Below are positions 59,031-64,000 of a stretch of DNA of 64,000 nucleotides, one piece after another. The position numbers and the translations under genes were made by a program. Position 1 is the first letter of the stretch. Each line of letters begins with the position of its first letter. The DNA is from Adiantum capillus-veneris (lineage: Eukaryota > Streptophyta > Polypodiopsida > Polypodiales > Pteridaceae), in contig CM043966.1 in assembly GCA_014529385.2 (NCBI GenBank), forward strand, positions 143,764,711 to 143,828,710. Direction: 5' to 3'. The notes under the pieces were generated by a model, which was given only the letters and a program-made list of their open reading frames with translations, made no database searches and was not told the DNA's origin.

Positions 59031-60049
59031 TAATTACTTTCACCTTATCTACCATCAATAATGCTCTCTTTTGAGCCCACACCCATGACTCAAGCAGACA
59101 AAGAAGGCCCGCAATGTTTTGATATTAAAAAAAAATCATAATCCTGATTTGTTAGCTTGTAAATTAGGATTTCCAATAATCTTAATGAGGGGTCTCCAAC
59201 CTATAAATAGGCCCCTCTCCTTCTTGTAAAACAACCTCCAACATCTCACATAGCACCCCAACACTCTATGCGTGAGGAGAGACTTAGGTGTAGCAACCAC
59301 TTGTGAGCTTCACTCTTGGTGTGAGAGAAGCCTTCAAGCTACACATTGCAAGTGAGAGAGCGTGAGTTCCACAAATCTCAAAACCACTATTGTACATGCT
59401 CCTTCATCATCAATAAATTGAGGTTTGGTGCATCAAAGGCGTGATTCGACGTTCAAATCTTCGTCCTTCCATTTGTGCAATACGGTTTGGTGAATTCAAG
59501 GTGACTTGTGTATTTTGAGTTTTATCGGTTGATCTTGATTTTAGAAAGTGTTTTAGTGTGTTTTTCATTGCCAGTTTTGTGTCCATTGTAAGAGGGTATT
59601 GTGGTGAGAGGTCTCCCACACCCTAAGACAGTGTGTGTGTGTGTTTTGGCAATGATTAGCAATCACTAAGCATTGAGTGAGTTTTGTACAAGTTCTACGA
59701 TAGCATCATAACGAACCGTCTCCATTTGCAAGTCACAAATAAGGTATTACGCAAGATCCTTCCCTCTCTCTCTTCCCTTTGCTCTAGCTCTCTCTGGTCC
59801 ATTTCATGTGTGTCTTGGTGTGAGGTTGCTTGTGTGTGTTGTGTGGTGCATCTTCTTGGTTGTGCCAAAATCTCTCTTGCGTCCTAGTTCGCATACCATA
59901 ACTAGGTGGTGCCCCTATCTTGTTTGGGTTTGGCTGTGGGTTTGCTGTTGTGTTGTGCTTGTGGTTGCCCCAGCCCCAATTGAGCAGCACGGGAGCCTTG
60001 AGGGGTGTTTAGAGGTCGCCTCTCTTGTTGCCCGCCCCGGACCGCCTCA
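57383..60049 (+). repeat. 3-prime LTR of the gag-only element
   Basis: Same length as the 5-prime copy, with one substitution seen at 57478 (A to G in the first TATA-like box). Confidence 0.95.
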
Positions 60050-60053
60050 GCAG

Positions 60054-61790
60054 CTAGGTCCACCACTTATCTAAGCTATGCTCTAATAGAGTAAGGGGGT
60101 TTTGGTTTCAAGATCCACCACTTGTCCAAACTTGATTTGGGAAGCAAGGTCCTATAATAGTTTGCTTTGGACATTCACCATTACAACTAAGTCCACCACT
60201 TCTCCAAGCTATGTTCTAATACACTAAGGAGGTTTTGGTTTCAAGGAGAACCACTTGTACGACTCTGTTTTTGGAAGTAAGGTCTTTACATAGTTCACCT
60301 TGGACCTTGGACATTGGATACTAAAACTAAGCCCACCACTTGTCCAAGATATCCTCTATATATAGCCAAAGGGTTTGGGTTTCAAGATTCACCACTTTTC
60401 CAACCTTTCTTCCATTAAAGAAAGGAGGGGCTTTATAACTAGGTCCACCACTTGTCCAAGCTATGCTCTGATATAGAAAGGGGATTTTGGTTTCAAGGTC
60501 CACCACGTGTTCAACCTTGCAAGACTCAAGGGATACTTGGACATTGGAAAGCATAGTCCTATAGTAGTTGATAGGTGGCAGTGGGTATTACAACTAGGTC
60601 CAACCTATGCTCTCATATAGCAAAGAGGCTTTGCTTTCAAGGTCCACCACTTGTCCAACCTTGCTTCCATTAAAGAAATGAGGGGCTACGTAAACATTGG
60701 CAAGCAAGGTAGCAAGGTCCTAAGGTGTTTCACCTTGGATATTGGGCATTATAACTAGGTCCACCACTTGTCCAAGCTATGCTCTGATAAAGAAAGGGGA
60801 TTTTCGTTTCAAGGTCCACCATGTGTTCAACCTTTCTAATATAGAAAGGGGATTTTCGTTTCAAGGTCCACCACGTTTTCAACCTTGAAAGACTCAAGGG
60901 ATACTTGGACATTGGAAAGCATAGTCCTATAGTAGTTGATAGGTGGCAGTGGGTATTAAAACTAGGTCCAACCTATGCTCTTATATAGCAAAGAGGCTTT
61001 GGTTTTAAGGTCCACCACTTGTCCAACCTTACTTCCATTAAATAAATGAGGGGCTACGTAAACATTGGCGAGCAAGGTAGCAAAGTCCTAAGGTATTTCA
61101 CCTTGGATATTGGGCATTATAACTAGGTCCACCAGTTGTCCAAGCTATGCTCTGATATAGAAAGGGGATTTTCGTTTCAAGGTCCACCATGTGTTCAACC
61201 TTTCTAATATAGAAAGGGGATTTTCGTTTCAAGGTCCACCACGTGTTCAACCTTGAAAGACTCAAGGGATACTTGGACATTGGAAAGCATAGTCCTATAG
61301 TAGTTGATAGGTGGTAGTGGGTATTAAAACTAGGTCCAACCTATGCTCTTATATAGCAAAGAGGCTTTGGTTTCAAGGTCCACCACTTGTCCAACCTTAC
61401 TTCCATTAAAGAAATGAGGGGCTACGTAAACATTGGCAAGCAAGGTAGAAAAGTCCTAAGGTATTTCACCTTGGATATTGGGCATTATAACTAGGTCCAC
61501 CACTTGTCCAAGCTATGCTCTGATATAGAAAGGGGATTTTTGTTTCAAGGTCCACCACGTGTTCAACCTTGAAAGACTCAAGGGATACTTGGACATTGGA
61601 AAGCATAGTCCTATAGTAGTTGATAGGTGGCAGTGGGTATTACAACTAGGTCCACCACTTGTCCAACCTATGCTCTCATATAGCAAAGAGGATTTGGTTT
61701 CAAGGTCCACCACTTGTCCAACCTTGCTTCCATTAATATAGCAAGGAGGATTTGGTCTCAAGGTTCACCACTTGTCCAACCTATGCAAAC
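60054..61790. repeat. Type 2 satellite, 368-bp period
   Basis: The phrase CTAGGTCCACCACTTGTCC starts at 60755, 61123 (one change) and 61491, giving a 368-bp period. Each period holds three or four copies of the core with different spacers (CTCTGATATAGAAAGGGGAT; GAAATGAGGGGCTACG; GATAGGTGGCAGTGGG). The core is the same as in the type 1 array but the spacers are unrelated. The left part is less regular. Confidence 0.85.
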
Positions 61791-61862
61791 CTTTTTCATA
61801 TTGTAGCATGATTTTTGGTTTGAAGAGTATTTTTCTATAACTATGGATTTAACAATGTAATC

Positions 61863-61875
61863 TTTTTACTTACAG
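61863..61875 (+). promoter_or_regulatory. Candidate splice acceptor
   Basis: TTTTTACTTACAG immediately before GATGGACTTC has the pyrimidine tract and CAG of a 3-prime splice site. The reading frame may therefore start in an exon further left, with the satellite in or near an intron. Confidence 0.35.
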
Positions 61876-61876
61876 G

Positions 61877-62689
61877 ATGGACTTCGAATCTGGGGAGAAA
61901 GTACATATGATACTTGACAATGAAATTGTTGGTATTGGTTGTGTATGTAGAACAGATCCAGATTCCACTTGTGGTGGTACAAAGATAGGGCTGGGAAATG
62001 TCTCCATACTAGTGGAGGAATGCTTGAAGGATGTGGTCCTACCTTTTCCTACAATGGATACTTCATCTCTCCAAGGCTCATTATGGAGTGCTGTTCGATG
62101 GTCAAAGCTTCTTTTGCAATCTTTTGTATTAAATGGTAACTTAATTGATCCACACGAAAGCTACAATGGTGATGAAGAACATGATCATTCTGATCCTCTA
62201 GTTACAGATGCAATACCTATGACAAGCCCAGAATTTGAAGCAATGATTCGAGAGTCTTGGAGAAATCAGAGGGTCCTTTTAAAAGATGACACAATGATGC
62301 AAACCATGAATGAAGGGACCATCTTATATGTATTTCCACATGATTATGTCAACTTTCAGGAACTTGGTCCTGATTGTGTGGGTGTGGGTATTGAAAGAGA
62401 AAATGCAAGCATTGATGATGTGGTTGAAGTGGGTAGCATCACTTTGCTAAAGTGGCCCATCAAGCAGACAACAATGTTGAATGGGAGCCCATTACAACGC
62501 TTTGTTCCTGTTGATGGCATGCATGCTACATATGAGGATGTATCCAACGATGGCAATGTTGGAAAAAAACTTGATGGGAGTAATGTTGTCCAGTTGTCAA
62601 GGAAGAGACGATACACTTTCATGAACAGGACTCAAAAATCAAAAGCAGCACCAGCTTTGACTTTTTACCTTTCAAACAAATCAATTTAA
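61877..62689 (+). pseudogene. N-terminal part of a transposon-like DUF7869-type gene
   Basis: 270 codons. Residues 5-75 (IVGIGCVCRTDPDSTCGGTK, IGLGNVSILVEECLKD) look like the small barrel-like module found in plant transposon proteins (DUF8039-like; tentative). The rest is acidic, then basic. TAA at 62687-62689 ends it, but the same frame continues with a Cys-rich segment (CIDCCAQKC) that fits the normal start of the downstream domain. I therefore think the TAA is a nonsense mutation within one gene. It could also be a true gene end. Confidence 0.45.
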
Positions 62690-64000
62690 AGGGTATCATG
62701 CATTGATTGTTGTGCACAAAAATGCTGCCAATTTGCAGATCGTGATATGGTGACAAGGTTATGACAACAATTTTGGGGAGAGTCTCAAAAATCACGCACT
62801 AATTATGTTTATGATGTTCTTTCTATATGTTATCAGAAAGATGAGAAGTCACGATACCAATTCAGGCTAAATGGCTCTATTGTTGGTTCTAGAGCATGGT
62901 ATGAGCTACATGGAATACCAAAGACATCATTTTATCGATACAAGGAGAACTTTGAAAATGGTGTGCGCCAATATGTACATGGGAACACATGTACATTGGG
63001 AAGGGGACTTCAACATACTAGTTTAGCAAGAGCACTACTAAATGAGTTTGTGGAAAACAACTCTGAGAAGATGCCACATAGAAGTAGAACACTGCTAGAT
63101 GGCTCAAGAGAGACTCAATTGGTGATTCCATCAACATACAAACAAGTGGATATTTTATGTGAAATCAACACGACACTTGACCAAATGGGCTATGAGAAGA
63201 AGCTATCCCAATCTTCTTTTGGTAGAATTTGGAACAAAGAGTACCCACATGTCACTTTAACAAAGACGAGTGAGTTCTCTAAGTGCAATATTTGTAGCTC
63301 AATCAAGGCAAGGTTAGAAGCTAAACCTTCTCTTGAAGAGAGAGCTCTTCTCTTGAGGGAGAGAGAAGTTCACATGGCACAACAAAAGAGTTGCAGAAGC
63401 CTATATTATGCATGGCGCACGTATTCAGAAACTCAACCACAAAAATATGTATGCATAATCCATGATAAGATGGATCAAAAGAAGACTGCCATTCCTAGAT
63501 TACGCATTGTTCCCAAGGGTGTGGATTCAGGATATAATCTGCAGGTGGCATTGATTGGCATGATCACTCATGGACATGGAGAAGGTCATTACGGACACTT
63601 TGTCTTGAATGGTTTGTGGCCAGCTGATCCAAATCTTACAATTGGCTCAATTGCTAATTGTTTACATAACCTCGAGAGGATAGATAAGCATCCTCTTGGT
63701 GATCTAGTAACAAATGGACTTCCAAGGAGCAATATTTCACTACTACATGCTTTGAACTCAAGGGATGCTTTGGACTACCATAACTTGAGTGATGGAAAAG
63801 AGCCCATTGTGCAGTCGTCAGAAATTGCAGAAGAGGAATTGGGGTCAAAATTTCGCAGATTGCCAGAGAACTTGTTTCTACAATTGGATAATTGTGCAGG
63901 GGAAAACAAAAATCGATACTTATTTGCCTATTTGTCAATGCTTGTTGCAAGGGGTGTTTTCAAAACCATCCAGCTGGGATTTTTAATGGTTGGGCATACA
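62690..64000 (+). pseudogene. DUF7869-like C-terminal part, truncated by the window edge
   Basis: Same frame as the preceding ORF. CIDCCAQKCCQFADRDMV is followed by TGA at 62762-62764. From 62765 the frame is open for 412 codons to the window end. Visible landmarks: a SRAWYELHGIPKTSFYRYK block, KCNICSSIKARLE, then CIIHDKMDQKKTAIPRL and FLQLDNCAGENKNRYLF with candidate acidic residues of an RNase-H-like fold, and VGHT at the very edge, where the family usually continues with HEDID. Such proteins are common in non-seed plants and are probably transposon-derived. Function is unknown. The two in-frame stops argue for a decayed copy, although the long open part is strikingly clean. Confidence 0.5.

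Larger units (their letters stand above)
52185..60049 (+). mobile_element. Gag-only non-autonomous LTR retrotransposon, very young
   Basis: 7865 bp. LTRs 52185-54851 and 57383-60049 are each 2667 bp, run TG..CA and differ, as far as I can see, at one base (52280 A versus 57478 G). The 4-bp repeat GCAG flanks it at 52181-52184 and 60050-60053. The 2531-bp interior has a PBS, one long gag-like ORF and a PPT. There is no protease, RT, RNase H or integrase, so movement needs enzymes from another element. PBS, PPT and LTR ends resemble the Tat element at 20.6-29.4 kb. It inserted into type 2 satellite DNA. Confidence 0.95.

Noticed and set aside
57383-60049. Segmental duplication of 52.2-54.9 kb
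   Set aside because: TG..CA ends, PBS, PPT and the GCAG duplication show these are LTRs of one element.

Overview
This window looks like repeat-rich nuclear DNA of a land plant. The basis is a nepenthesin-type A1 aspartic protease homologue, plant-type L1 LINEs with a zf-RVT domain, a Tat-type Ty3 retrotransposon with an extra archaeal-type RNase H, MULE and Harbinger MITEs, and a long satellite array. I cannot fix the species. The DUF7869-like gene at the right end and the gag type at the left end would fit a non-seed plant or gymnosperm, but that is a weak inference. I recognised no tRNA, rRNA or CRISPR array.

Layout. 1-1.6 kb: broken gag of a Ty3-type element on the minus strand, leaving the window on the left. 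1.6-5.2 kb: gene-poor DNA. 5.2-6.7 kb: the only intact host-like gene, an intronless secreted aspartic-protease homologue in which both catalytic aspartates are replaced. 6.7-10.25 kb: nested small transposons, namely several copies of one MULE-type MITE family with perfect 9-bp target duplications, a direct-repeat-flanked element carrying a decayed HSP70 fragment, and a Harbinger-type MITE with a 36-G run inside one of those repeats. 10.4-11.1 kb: remnant of an L1 ORF1p-like gene. 15.05-20.6 kb: decayed L1-type LINE (minus). 20.6-29.4 kb: Tat-lineage Ty3 element (minus) with TG..CA LTRs, PBS, PPT, intact gag, broken pol and two tandem 70-codon leader ORFs that are related to each other. 29.4-30.4 kb: tail of a second LINE. 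34-34.9 kb: broken FCP1/NIF-like phosphatase gene.

35.17-49.43 kb is a satellite built on several levels: about 51-bp sub-repeats, about 425/442-bp A and B subunits, an 867-bp A+B higher-order unit, and a roughly 2550-bp super-unit repeated at least three times. A second satellite (368-bp period) with the same core motif GGTCCACCACTTGTCCAA lies at 52.0 and 60.05-61.8 kb. It is split by a very young 7.9-kb LTR retrotransposon that encodes only an intact 705-aa gag-like protein. From 61.9 kb to the right edge is a transposon-like or domesticated gene with a DUF7869-like C-terminal half and two in-frame stops.

The most interesting relationship is between the two LTR elements. The gag-only element and the Tat element share the same 17-nt primer-binding site, very similar polypurine tracts and LTR ends, and 4-bp target duplications, which suggests a non-autonomous/autonomous pair.
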